Positions 54,160-63,062 of a DNA stretch of 64,000 nt are shown piece after piece. Location of the stretch: assembly GCF_014649915.1 (NCBI RefSeq), contig NZ_BMTY01000002.1:336081-400080 (forward strand), in the 5' to 3' direction. The notes beneath the pieces are model-generated. The model ran no database searches. It was given only the letters and a program-made list of their open reading frames with translations, and was not told the origin of the DNA. Source of the stretch: Streptomyces toxytricini. Lineage in GTDB: Bacteria; Actinomycetota; Actinomycetes; Streptomycetales; Streptomycetaceae. The position numbers and the translations under genes are program-made. Every line of letters starts with the position of its first letter. The first letter of the stretch is position 1.

Positions 54160-54585
54160 AAAACGGCGCCCATGGAGCGATCGGACGCGTCTCCCGGCCC
54201 CTGACGGCCGTCGGCCGCTGAGCCAAGGGCGTCCACGTAGCGATCTGTCGCGCTCCTGTGGCCGGATGATGCTCTGGACGCCATTTCCCTCGTCAGAGCC
54301 GGCCTGGCTTCTGCCGCCGGGTCTGCTGATGCCGGTGGGAGGAAAGGGCCACTGGGGCGGGAGAGCGAGCTCGCTGATCCGGCTTGTTGGTCCAGGTACC
54401 TCCAGGCCGTTCCCCTGGGGGCGCCCCGGCAAAAGAAATGCCTCCGGGGCGGGTCGGTCGGTCAAGGGTGGCCCGCAAGGGCCATCGCGAAGCGACGCGA
54501 CGACGAAGGAGGAGCGCCCTTGAGGGACCGGCACGCCCCGGACACCATCAACTGCCGGGGACACCCCCAGCCAGCCACCCGACCC
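54160..54585. repeat. Right arm of the 0.4-kb imperfect inverted repeat
   Basis: Reverse complement of the left arm, including two inverted 64-bp units and the large hairpin (54446-54468 with 54517-54539). Read on the minus strand the hairpin is followed by a T-rich stretch, so relative to the leftward sigma factor gene it has the same terminator-like orientation as the left arm has to its own gene. Confidence 0.8.
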
Positions 54586-54703
54586 CGACCCATCAGCTCC
54601 CGCCCACCCCACCCCGCCGTCACACCCCCACCCCCGGCCGGGCGGCTCCGGCCAAGCCCCCCCGCTGTCGCCTCGCGGCTGCGAGGCCGGGCCTGCGGCC
54701 GGG

Positions 54704-56698
54704 TCAGCGGCAGGTGAGGACGGCGTCGGCCCAGCTTGCCAGGGTTGGTCTGGGGCCCGTGCCCAGCGGCTCCACCACCAGGCGGATCGTTTCGTACCCG
54801 GTCAGGGGTACCTCGACGGTTGCGGCCCGGTCGGTGCGGTCCAGGGGGGCCGACTGCCACAGGCGCTTGCCTTCGGACCAGACCGAGAAGCGGACCTTGC
54901 CGTCGGAGAGCAGGGACAGCCGGTCCACCCCGGCCCGGGCGGAGAACGACGTGCACTGCCGGTTCAGCGTGATCTCCACCGAGGAGCGGGCGCTCACGGT
55001 GAGCCCCTGTCCGTACTGCCGGTCCGCGATGCCGATCGTCCAGCGCTGCCACACCCAGCTGCTGGGCCAGGCCCGCAGTTCGGGCCCGCGGTGGTCGCCG
55101 AGCGACGAGTAACCCAGCGCGGCCAGCCGGTAGCTTCGCGTCGGCTCGGGCGGCGGTGTCGGCCGGGGTGACGAGGGCGGCGTCGGGGACGCGGGGGGCG
55201 TCGGGGCCGGGCTCCGCGTGGCCGACGGGCTGGGCGTGGGCCGCGCCGGCGGCTTCGGCGTGGCGGACGCCGGCTTCGGCGACGGGGACGCGGGCGGCGT
55301 GCTCGCGGGCCGGGCGGGCGCGGGGACCTCCGCAGGCGGCTCCGATGCGGACGGGCTCGGCCGCTCCGGCGCCGGCACGGCAGGCGCGGCGGCCCGCGGC
55401 GCGGGCCGCGCCTGCGGCGCCGGCTCGGCATCCTCCCCGGCCAGGGCGAACACCACCCCCGCAGCGGCGGCGACCGCGATCCCGGCGGCCAGGGCGGCCT
55501 TGGCCGGCAGCCCGATGCCCTCCGACACCACGGCACTTCCCACTCCGGCCCCCGAGCCCCCGGCACCCCCGCCGGCAGCAGCCCCGCCCCCGGCGGCCCC
55601 GGCTCCGCCCCCGGCCGTGCCCGCGGCGCCCGACGCACCCGCGGCCCCACCGGCGGCAGTCCCGCCCGATGCGGCGGCGGCCGCGCCGGCTCCGCCCGCG
55701 GCGACGGCTCCGCCGGCCAGGACACCGGCGGCCTTCGCGGAGTACCCGGCGGCGAACCACCCGATGACCGCGACCGGCAGCAGCGCCGGAATGCCCGCGT
55801 TGACCTCCTTCAGCTCTCCCGCGGCCAGCCGGCAGCGGGCGCACTCCTCCAGGTGCTTGCGCAGCCCCCGCTCGGCCCGCATCCGCAGCCCGCCGCGGGC
55901 GAAGGCGCCCAGCCGGTCCGCATACCGCGCGCAGTCCCCGCCGGCGCTGAGCGCGGAGCTCACGTGCGCCTGGAGGTAGGCCTGCTTGAGCCCTTCCCGG
56001 GCCCGGCCGGCCAGCACGGCCGTCGCGTTGGCGCTCAGCCCGAACAGCGGGGCGACCGCGCTCGGCGAGGACTCCTCGACCGTGGTGTGCCACAGCACGG
56101 CCTGCCAGCGTTCGGGCAGGCTCCGGAATGCCTGCACCGCCAGCGAGCGCTCCGCCTCGCGCATCGCCCGTACGTCCGCGCCTAGTTCGAGGGTGTCGTC
56201 CCCGGGCAGCCCGGTCGCGCCGCCGCCCTGCTCCACTCCTGCGGCCGCCTGCTCGGCGAACAACGCGAAGTCGTCGACGAGCTGTTCGCGCCGGGCCGTC
56301 TTCGCCCAGGCCGCGGCGACGCGCCGCACGGTGGTCAGCAGGTATGCCCGCACCGCCTGGTCCGGGCCCGCGCCTCCCCGTACCGCCTGGAGGGTCCGCG
56401 TGAACACCTCGGCGGTCAGGTCGTCGGCGGTGTGCGCGTCCCGGCAGCAGGTCCGCGCGTAGCGCCGTACGGAGTCGGCATGGCGGCGGAACAGCTCCTC
56501 GTACGCCCCGTCGTCGCCGGAGCGCATCCGGGCAATCAAGTCGCCGTCGGACGGCGGGAGTTCGGGGCTGACCGCCCGCCGTGCGGCATGCCTGCCCCGG
56601 GCCGCGCGCTGGACCGGAACCTGCCCCAGCGGCGCATCGGCCGCCTCGACTTCGCCGGCGGCCCCACCGATCGGCTCTTCCCGACCGTCAACGCTCAT
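54704..56698 (-). CDS. ECF sigma factor fused to zinc-finger, membrane segment and NPCBM carbohydrate-binding domain
   Basis: This 664-residue protein has sigma2 (EELFRRHADSVRRYARTCC to DDLTAEVFTRTL, about 65-110) and sigma4 (FRSLPERWQAVLWHTTVEE, about 190-250). A zf-HC2 anti-sigma-like motif (RKHLEECARCR, about 280) and a Gly/Ala-rich stretch follow. One membrane helix (AALAAGIAVAAAAGVVFALAG, near 410) leads to a Pro/Ser/Thr-rich wall-spanning linker. The C-terminus is an NPCBM-like sugar-binding domain (YSSLGDHRGPELRAW, near 540). It is a one-protein sensor: an extracellular ligand could control an intracellular sigma factor. A GGAAC motif at 56737-56741 (minus strand) may be an autoregulated promoter. 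Confidence 0.9.
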   Translation of the reverse strand: MSVDGREEPIGGAAGEVEAADAPLGQVPVQRAARGRHAARRAVSPELPPSDGDLIARMRSGDDGAYEELFRRHADSVRRYARTCCRDAHTADDLTAEVFTRTLQAVRGGAGPDQAVRAYLLTTVRRVAAAWAKTARREQLVDDFALFAEQAAAGVEQGGGATGLPGDDTLELGADVRAMREAERSLAVQAFRSLPERWQAVLWHTTVEESSPSAVAPLFGLSANATAVLAGRAREGLKQAYLQAHVSSALSAGGDCARYADRLGAFARGGLRMRAERGLRKHLEECARCRLAAGELKEVNAGIPALLPVAVIGWFAAGYSAKAAGVLAGGAVAAGGAGAAAAASGGTAAGGAAGASGAAGTAGGGAGAAGGGAAAGGGAGGSGAGVGSAVVSEGIGLPAKAALAAGIAVAAAAGVVFALAGEDAEPAPQARPAPRAAAPAVPAPERPSPSASEPPAEVPAPARPASTPPASPSPKPASATPKPPARPTPSPSATRSPAPTPPASPTPPSSPRPTPPPEPTRSYRLAALGYSSLGDHRGPELRAWPSSWVWQRWTIGIADRQYGQGLTVSARSSVEITLNRQCTSFSARAGVDRLSLLSDGKVRFSVWSEGKRLWQSAPLDRTDRAATVEVPLTGYETIRLVVEPLGTGPRPTLASWADAVLTCR

Positions 56699-56949
56699 CG
56701 CGGAAACTCCCGCACGACAGACTCAACCGGTACACCGTTCCAGCCTGTCACACGGGGGGCGCACGCCGGGCCACTCGCGCAACCATCCACCCGTCCGGGC
56801 AGCGTCTGCACGGCAGACCGTACTGCCTCTCACCCGTTCGAGTGACGATGCGTTGGCGGGCGCACCGTCCCGCGGGCCCGGGCACCGCCCGCCCGCAGTC
56901 CGGAGCGCTGCGGCACTCCGGACCCCGGGCAGGCGCGCCCGTCACACGG

Positions 56950-57714
56950 TCAGACGGTGCGGGAGCGGAGCCCCTCCAGCAGGATGTCGAGCAGCCGGGC
57001 GGACGCCGCCGCCTGCTGCGCCGCGTCGGGCAGGGCCGGCGCGGCCGTCGCTATGACGAGCAGCACGTCGGCCACGGTCACGTCGGCACGCAGCTCGCCC
57101 GCCTCCCGGGCGCGGTCGACCAGCCGGCCGACGACCTCGAGCAGGGCGCCCGCACCCGCGTCCGGCGAGGGCTCGTCGTCGGCGGTCCGGCCGCCCACGA
57201 CGCGCAGCTCGGGAGTGCCCGCGGCGCCGGCCTGCCGCTGGTGCGGGACGCGTGCCTCCAGAGCCTCCTCGGCCTCCTCCTCGGCGGAGCGGACCCGCAG
57301 CACCTGCGGCGGCAGCAGCCGCCCCGCACCCGAGGCCACGGAGGTGCGCAGGAAGCGGGACAGCGCCTGCCACGGCTCCTCCTCCTGGCCGAGTGCGGTC
57401 CGGGCCTGCTCGGTCAGCCGGGCGGTCTCCTCCTCGGCTATGCGCCGGACCAGCACGTCCTTGCTGGGGAAGCGCCGGTACACCGTGCCCACGCCGACGC
57501 GGGCGCGCCGCGCGACGTCCTCCATCGGGGCCCCGTAGCCGAGCTCGCCGAACACCTCGCGGGCGGCGCGGAGCACGTGCTCCAGGTTGCGCTGGGCGTC
57601 GACGCGCAGCGGCGTGGAGCGCACGCCCGACGCGGCGGTGCCGCCGGTGAGGACGCGGCTGGTGGTCTCGCTCTGCAGCGCGGCCGCAGAACCATGGAAA
57701 TCGGAAATGTTCAT
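56950..57714 (-). CDS. atrA: TetR-family regulator AtrA
   Basis: This 254-residue TetR protein has its HTH at about residues 45-95 (HVLRAAREVFGELGYGAPM, VGVGTVYRRFPSK) and a ligand-binding C-terminal domain. Its place between the NPCBM sigma factor and the NADH dehydrogenase is that of S. coelicolor AtrA (recalled as SCO4118), an activator of actII-ORF4 and regulator of nagE2. GGGGGA lies 8 nt before the ATG. The gene symbol rests on synteny plus family. Confidence 0.85.
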   Translation of the reverse strand: MNISDFHGSAAALQSETTSRVLTGGTAASGVRSTPLRVDAQRNLEHVLRAAREVFGELGYGAPMEDVARRARVGVGTVYRRFPSKDVLVRRIAEEETARLTEQARTALGQEEEPWQALSRFLRTSVASGAGRLLPPQVLRVRSAEEEAEEALEARVPHQRQAGAAGTPELRVVGGRTADDEPSPDAGAGALLEVVGRLVDRAREAGELRADVTVADVLLVIATAAPALPDAAQQAAASARLLDILLEGLRSRTV

Positions 57715-58052
57715 ATGTATCCCCCGGTAATCACTTGTCTCCCCCCGGAGACATCCCCGCCTTCGTGCCGGGGTAGACCACGGTCAGTGGTCTCGGTCTC
57801 ACTCCCCGGCGAGATACGAACATAGTTGAGCCAGAGTCAATTCAGAAGAGGCAGCCCCCCCCGGGCACCGCCCGATCGGAGCATCGCCCCCCACTTTTCC
57901 GGGCCAAGCCCCCGGAACCACCCTTTCCGCAGCCTCTGACCTGCACAACTCCTCCCCCTTTCGTGCCCTCCGAGACCCCCGCCCCACTGCTCCCTCCGGT
58001 CACACAATTTGCCGGGCCTGTGGACAAACTCCCAGCCACGGTGCGTCATGGG
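57715..58052. promoter_or_regulatory. Divergent atrA / NADH dehydrogenase region with promoter and two palindromes
   Basis: For atrA the minus strand shows TTGACT (57835-57840), an 18-bp spacer and TATCTC (57811-57816), a strong vegetative promoter. Downstream of it, in the leader, lie two perfect dyads: AGACCAC-ggtca-GTGGTCT (57775-57793) and TGTCTCC-cccc-GGAGACA (57736-57753). They could be operators for AtrA or leader hairpins. No clear promoter is seen for the rightward gene. Confidence 0.6.
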
Positions 58053-59666
58053 ATGGTGAAGGCTGCTCACTCCCGAGGCACGGCCCCCGGTACCCCTCCC
58101 GGCACGCCCGCCACGCCCGCCGCGTCCACCGGCCCCGCCACGCCCGACCGCCCGGGCGCCGCACCACCCCCTGATGCCGCACCATCCCCCGCGGCCGCCG
58201 CGCCCCCGGACGCGCCCCGGGAAGCGCCCGGAAACACCCCTGCCGCGCCCACCCCCGCCGATGCCCCCGCGCCCGCACCCCGCCCGCAGGACGCCCCGTC
58301 CCGCATCCTCGTCATCGGCGGCGGCTACGTCGGCATGTACACGGCCCTCCGGCTCCAGAAGAAGCTGAAGCCGGGCGAGGCCGAGATCACGGTGGTCACC
58401 CCCGAGCCGTACATGACGTACCAGCCCTTCCTGCCAGAAGCGGCCGCCGGCTCCATCTCGCCCCGCCACGTGGTCGTCCCCCTGCGCCGCGTCCTCGACA
58501 AGTGCCGCATCATCAGCGGCGAGGCCCGCCACATCGACCACGCCAAGCGCACAGCCACCATCACCACCCTCGCCACCGCCGAGGAGGGCAGCGGCCCCGT
58601 GGAGGTCGAGTACGACGAGCTCGTCCTCGCCCCCGGCTCGATCTCCCGCACCCTCCCCGTCCCCGGCCTCGCCGACTACGGCATCGGCTTCAAGACGGTC
58701 GAGGAGGCCATCGGGCTGCGCAACCACGTCATCGAGCAGATGGACATCGCGTCCTCCACGCGCGATCCCGCCCTCCGCGACGCCGCCCTCACCTTCGTCT
58801 TCGTCGGCGGCGGCTACGCAGGCGTGGAGGCGCTCGGCGAACTCGAGGACATGGCCCGCTACGCGGCCCGCTACTACCACAACATCAAGCCCGAGGACAT
58901 GAAGTGGGTGCTGGTCGAGGCCACCGACCGCATCCTCCCCGAGGTGGGCCCCCAGATGGGCGTCTACACCGTCCGCGAGCTGCGCCGCCGCGGCATCGAC
59001 GTCCGCCTCGGCACCCGCCTGGAGTCCTGCGAGAACCGCGTCGCCGTCCTCAGCGACGGCTCCCGCTTCCCCACCCGGACCGTCGTCTGGACCGCCGGCG
59101 TCAAACCGCACCCGATCGTGGCCGCCTCCGGGCTGCCCCTCAACGAACGCGGCCGCATCCGCTGCACCTCATTCCTCACCGTCCAGGGCGTCGAACACGC
59201 CTGGGCCGCCGGCGACGCCGCCGCAGTCCCCGACATCACCGCCGCCGAGCCGGGCCACGAGTGCGCGCCCAACGCCCAGCACGCCGTCCGCCAGGCCAAG
59301 GTCCTCGCCGACAACCTCGCCGCCTCCCTCCGCGGCGGCGTCCTCACCGAGTACGCCCACCGCTACGCCGGATCCGTCGCCTCCCTCGGCCTCCACCGCG
59401 GCGTCGCCCACGTCTACGGGCGCAAGCTGAAGGCGTACCCGGCGTGGCTGATGCACCGCGTCTACCACCTCAGCCGGGTCCCCACCTTCAACCGCAAGAT
59501 GCGCGTCCTCGCGGAATGGACCCTCTCGGGCCTCTTCACGCGCGAGATCGTCTCCCTCGGATCACTCGAACACCCCAGGGCAGAGTTCGAACTCGCCGCC
59601 GGCGGAGGCCACCTCCCACCCCCGCCGCCGCCCGACGCGGACCCCCCGAAGGACAGCCAGAGCTGA
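58053..59666 (+). CDS. Type II NADH dehydrogenase (NAD(P)/FAD oxidoreductase)
   Basis: This protein of about 537 residues carries an unusual N-terminal extension of about 80 Pro/Ala residues. The FAD fold RILVIGGGYVGMYTALRLQK follows, then the NADH-binding FVFVGGGYAGVEALGELED near residue 250 and AWAAGDAAAVPD near residue 385. A Pro-rich C-terminal tail ends it. It should oxidise NADH with quinone as acceptor, without proton pumping, at the inner membrane face. The start is uncertain (ATG 58053 lacks a clear ribosome site). It is the neighbour of atrA, as in S. coelicolor. Confidence 0.9.
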   Translation: MVKAAHSRGTAPGTPPGTPATPAASTGPATPDRPGAAPPPDAAPSPAAAAPPDAPREAPGNTPAAPTPADAPAPAPRPQDAPSRILVIGGGYVGMYTALRLQKKLKPGEAEITVVTPEPYMTYQPFLPEAAAGSISPRHVVVPLRRVLDKCRIISGEARHIDHAKRTATITTLATAEEGSGPVEVEYDELVLAPGSISRTLPVPGLADYGIGFKTVEEAIGLRNHVIEQMDIASSTRDPALRDAALTFVFVGGGYAGVEALGELEDMARYAARYYHNIKPEDMKWVLVEATDRILPEVGPQMGVYTVRELRRRGIDVRLGTRLESCENRVAVLSDGSRFPTRTVVWTAGVKPHPIVAASGLPLNERGRIRCTSFLTVQGVEHAWAAGDAAAVPDITAAEPGHECAPNAQHAVRQAKVLADNLAASLRGGVLTEYAHRYAGSVASLGLHRGVAHVYGRKLKAYPAWLMHRVYHLSRVPTFNRKMRVLAEWTLSGLFTREIVSLGSLEHPRAEFELAAGGGHLPPPPPPDADPPKDSQS

Positions 59667-59798
59667 CGCTGTCAGTGCCGTCGGACACACTGGACGTGTG
59701 ACCATAGGTGCGCTGACACCTGCACAGAGTGACATCGTCCAGCGACTCACCCCCCAGCGATACAGCGACCACTCGCGACACCACGAGGCTTGAACGCA

Positions 59799-61592
59799 GT
59801 GAACTTCACGCGCTGGAGCGCCCGGTTTCCCGGAACGCAGCGCCGCGCCGCCGCCCGGTCCGAACACGCCGCCGCCCAGGCCAAGCGGGGCGAGGGAGCC
59901 GTCCCGGCGGCCCGCGGCGCCGCCGGCCGCGCCGCCGCTGCGGACGGCGGTCCCGCCGATCCGACCGCCGCCGGCACCGGGACCGGCCCCGGCGCGGGCC
60001 CCGCCGCGGCCGGCGCGGGCGCGCCCGGCGCCGCCGTCCCCTCCGTGCCCTCCCTCGACGAACTCTCCGTGCGCGAGGTCCTCGGCCGCCTCCCGGCCCG
60101 CGTCGCCCTCGTCCACGGCCCCGAGCACCGCGTCGCGTACGTCAACGACGCCTACACCGCCGGCTTCGGCCCCCGCCCCACCGGCGCACCCGCCCACGAG
60201 GCGCTCCCCGAGCTCGGCGAGCTCGGCCTCCTCCCCCTCCTCGACCAGGTGCAGCGCAGCGGCCGACCCCGCACCGCCAAGAACCGCACCGCACCCGGCG
60301 GCGGCAGCTCGTACACGGTCACCTGCACGCCCGTCGAGTTCCCGAAGGAGCCCCACGGCCCGGACGCCGACCAGCACGCCCACTCCGGCACCGGCGTCAT
60401 GATCCACCTCGCCGACGTCACCGACCACGCCGAAGCCCTCGAACGCCTGCGCGCCAGCGAGAGCCGCCAGCGCGAGGCCGCCGTCACCCTCCAGCGCTCC
60501 CTCCTCCCGCAGGAACTGGAGCAGCCCGACGACCTGCGCGTCTCCGCCGTCTACCACCCGGGCGGCACCGAGGCGGCCGTCGGCGGCGACTGGTACGACG
60601 TCATCACCCTCGGCGCCGGCCGCACCGCCCTCGTCATCGGAGACGTGATGGGTCGCGGCGTCCGCGCGGCCGCCGTCATGGGCCAGCTGCGCACCGCCGT
60701 CCGCGCCTACGCCCGCCTCGACCTCCCGCCGCACGAGGTGCTCCAGCTCCTCGACGGCCTCGCCGCCGAGATCGACGCCAGCCAGATCGCCACGTGCGTG
60801 TACGCCGTCCACGACCCGAACGAGGGCCTCCTCGCGTACGCCTCCGCGGGCCACCTGCCGATCCTCGTCCGCGACGCCGACGGCGCCGTACGCCGCGCAG
60901 CGGAGCCCACCGGCCCGCCGCTCGGCACCGGCGGCTGGCTCCACGCCTCCGGGACCATCGCCCTCGGCCCGGGCTCGACCGCCGTCCTCTACACCGACGG
61001 CCTGGTCGAGCGCCGCGGCGAGGACATCGACGAGGGCGTCGCCGCCCTGGAGCGGGCCCTCGCCGGCGCGCAGGGCAGCCCGGCCGTCATCTGCGACCGC
61101 CTGATGCGCGCCCTGGGCGTGGACGCCGACCACGACGACGACGTTGCCGTGATGGTCCTCCAGCAGCCGGACCGCGCAGGGCCGGAGGCCGAGCTCTTCC
61201 ACAACGCCGCCCTCGACCTCCTCGGCGGCATCGAAGCGGCCCCGCGCGCCCGCGCCTTCGCGCAGGGCGTCCTCAGCTCGTGGCGCTTCCCCGTCGAACT
61301 GTGCGACCTGGGCGTCCTCGCGGCGAGCGAGCTCGTCGCGAACTCCCTCCAGCACGGCACACCGCCGATGAGCCTGCGCCTGCGCCGCACCGACCGCCGC
61401 CTGATCGTGGAGGTCACCGACGGCGACGACCACCTGCCGCGCCGCCGCCGCGCCGAACCGGGCGACGAGACGGGCCGCGGCATCTCGATCATTGCGACGA
61501 TCGCCTCGTCCTGGGGCTCCCGCCGCACGCCGGGCGGCGGCAAGGCCGTCTGGTGCGAGTTCGCCCTCCCGGACAAGCCGCCCGCCGGCTGA
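59799..61592 (+). CDS. SpoIIE/RsbU-type serine phosphatase with PAS and anti-sigma-kinase domains
   Basis: This 597-residue cytoplasmic protein has an Ala/Gly-rich N-terminus and a PAS-like domain (about 80-200, with GPEHRVAYVNDAYTAGF). A PP2C SpoIIE domain follows (about 225-445, with GGDWYDVITLGAG, VIGDVMGRGVRAAAVMGQLR, DDDVAVMVLQQ). The C-terminus is an HATPase_c serine-kinase domain (about 470-590, with LAASELVANSLQHG). Phosphatase plus kinase in one protein is a self-contained partner-switching module for anti-sigma-factor antagonists. I chose GTG 59799, with GAGG 10 nt upstream; a TTG at 59790 is in frame. Confidence 0.9.
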   Translation: MNFTRWSARFPGTQRRAAARSEHAAAQAKRGEGAVPAARGAAGRAAAADGGPADPTAAGTGTGPGAGPAAAGAGAPGAAVPSVPSLDELSVREVLGRLPARVALVHGPEHRVAYVNDAYTAGFGPRPTGAPAHEALPELGELGLLPLLDQVQRSGRPRTAKNRTAPGGGSSYTVTCTPVEFPKEPHGPDADQHAHSGTGVMIHLADVTDHAEALERLRASESRQREAAVTLQRSLLPQELEQPDDLRVSAVYHPGGTEAAVGGDWYDVITLGAGRTALVIGDVMGRGVRAAAVMGQLRTAVRAYARLDLPPHEVLQLLDGLAAEIDASQIATCVYAVHDPNEGLLAYASAGHLPILVRDADGAVRRAAEPTGPPLGTGGWLHASGTIALGPGSTAVLYTDGLVERRGEDIDEGVAALERALAGAQGSPAVICDRLMRALGVDADHDDDVAVMVLQQPDRAGPEAELFHNAALDLLGGIEAAPRARAFAQGVLSSWRFPVELCDLGVLAASELVANSLQHGTPPMSLRLRRTDRRLIVEVTDGDDHLPRRRRAEPGDETGRGISIIATIASSWGSRRTPGGGKAVWCEFALPDKPPAG

Positions 61593-61606
61593 CCGGAGAA
61601 ACGCAG

Positions 61607-61636
61607 CAGGGCCCGGTCCGAACGGACCGGGCCCTG
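61607..61636. terminator. Bidirectional terminator
   Basis: A 14-bp perfect stem (61607-61620 with 61623-61636) lies between the convergent phosphatase and MFS genes. Confidence 0.85.
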
Positions 61637-61656
61637 CCCACGCGAACGCCGACTTC

Positions 61657-62949
61657 CTACGCGGCCACCGGCGCGGCAGCAGCGGGTTTCACGGCCACGG
61701 CCTGCGGAGCGCCCAACAGCCGCGACGGCTGGTCCTGCGCCGGCGCCAACTCACGGCCGAGCCGGAGCGCCAGCACCGTGATGCCCAGCGAGACCGCGAC
61801 GAACACGGCGACGTACAGCATCGGCGCGCCCGCACCCAGCGGCACACCCAGCGGCCCGAGGGCCAGCGCGAGCTGCTTGACCAGGGCGAAAGCCGAGTTG
61901 TACTGGCCGACCGACCCCTCCGGAGCCAGATCGGCGACCAGCGGCGCGAGGGTCGGGGACAGCATCGCCTCGCCGATCCCGAACAGCGCGTACGTGGTGA
62001 CGAACGCGGCGGCGGCCGCCACCGCACCGCCGTGGCCGAGTCCGGAGAACCCGGCGATCAGCCACGCCGCGGTCCAGATCAGCCCGACCAGCGCGATCAC
62101 CCGGGACCGCCGGCGCCGCTCGACCAGCTTCAGAACGGCGAACTGCGCGACGACGATCGCCCCGGTGTTGGCGGCCAGCGCGAAGCCCAGCGTGGACGGC
62201 GAGATCCGCGCCGCCTCGGTGCCGAAGGCGGCGAGCCCCGACTCGAACTGCCCGTAGCAGGCGAAGAAGATCACGAAACCGAGCACGAGCAGCTTGGCCA
62301 TGGCCCGGTGCCGGACCATCCGCTTCCAGCCGCCGCCGGCCTGCGCCGGGTCCCGCGGCACGGCGTCAGTGAAGTTCGGCGCGTGCGGCATCCGCACGGT
62401 GAGGATGACGGCGGCCAAGACCAGGAACATCACGGCCTCGATGCCGAAGAGCAGGGTGAAGCTGCCAGGCCGGCTCTCGTCGACGATCTGGCCGCCGATG
62501 AGGCCGCCGATGCCCAGGCCCAGGTTCTGCATGAAGAACTGGAGGGCGAAGGCCCTGGTCCGCGTACCCGGGGTGGAACACCACACGATCATCGTGGCGA
62601 GCGCCGGCTGCATCACGGCCTGCCCGGCGCCCAGCGCCAGGGCGGAGACCAGGATCGGTACTAGCCCGTCGGAGAGCCCGAGGGCCAGCGCCCCGACGGA
62701 TGCGGCGACGGCCGCGCCGATGACGACGGGGACGGGACCGCGGCGGTCGATGACGCGACCGGTGAAGGGCAGGGCGACCAGGGCGCTGACGGCGAAGGCG
62801 ACGAACGCACTGGTCGCCGCCATGGAGCCGAGGCCCCGTACCTGCGCCACGTAGATGTAGAGGAACGGAACCGTGAAGCCGATGCCGAACGCCGTCAGCG
62901 CGTTGCCGGCCTGGATCCGCCGCATCGCGGCGCCCATCACCTTGGTCAC
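61657..62949 (-). CDS. MFS multidrug efflux transporter
   Basis: This 430-residue, 12-helix MFS protein has signature A as PFTGRVIDRRGPVPV near residue 62 and GLGIGGLIGGQIVDES in helix 5, typical of drug-proton antiporters. GTG start with AGGTGAG upstream. It is divergent from a MarR regulator with a palindrome between them. The same pair in S. coelicolor (recalled as SCO4121/SCO4122) has been described as a multidrug efflux system controlled by its MarR protein. Confidence 0.88.
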   Translation of the reverse strand: MTKVMGAAMRRIQAGNALTAFGIGFTVPFLYIYVAQVRGLGSMAATSAFVAFAVSALVALPFTGRVIDRRGPVPVVIGAAVAASVGALALGLSDGLVPILVSALALGAGQAVMQPALATMIVWCSTPGTRTRAFALQFFMQNLGLGIGGLIGGQIVDESRPGSFTLLFGIEAVMFLVLAAVILTVRMPHAPNFTDAVPRDPAQAGGGWKRMVRHRAMAKLLVLGFVIFFACYGQFESGLAAFGTEAARISPSTLGFALAANTGAIVVAQFAVLKLVERRRRSRVIALVGLIWTAAWLIAGFSGLGHGGAVAAAAAFVTTYALFGIGEAMLSPTLAPLVADLAPEGSVGQYNSAFALVKQLALALGPLGVPLGAGAPMLYVAVFVAVSLGITVLALRLGRELAPAQDQPSRLLGAPQAVAVKPAAAAPVAA

Positions 62950-62970
62950 TTCTCACCTGCCCGAGATCAC

Positions 62971-62988
62971 TGAAGTCTGAAGACTTCA
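62971..62988. promoter_or_regulatory. MarR operator-like palindrome
   Basis: The perfect 18-bp dyad TGAAGTC-TGAA-GACTTCA lies 22 bp upstream of the MFS start and 75 bp upstream of the MarR start. This is the expected place and size for a MarR-family operator controlling both genes. Confidence 0.7.
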
Positions 62989-63027
62989 CAGCTAAAGTTC
63001 GACGCTTAAGAGTACACATCGAAGGAG

Positions 63028-63057
63028 TTAGACGCCAACGCGCTCGTGCGATACTTC
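63028..63057 (+). promoter_or_regulatory. marR promoter, probably leaderless
   Basis: TTAGAC (63028-63033) and TACTTC (63052-63057) are separated by 18 bp. The ATG of the MarR gene starts 6 bp after the -10 box, and there is no Shine-Dalgarno sequence, so the mRNA should start at the AUG. Confidence 0.5.
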
Positions 63058-63062
63058 GGACC

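Noticed and set aside
53182..54204. Open frames across the palindromic region encoding repeated LSGRRPS-like peptides
   Set aside because: They follow DNA repeats read in several frames, lack ribosome sites, and the region is arranged as an inverted repeat.
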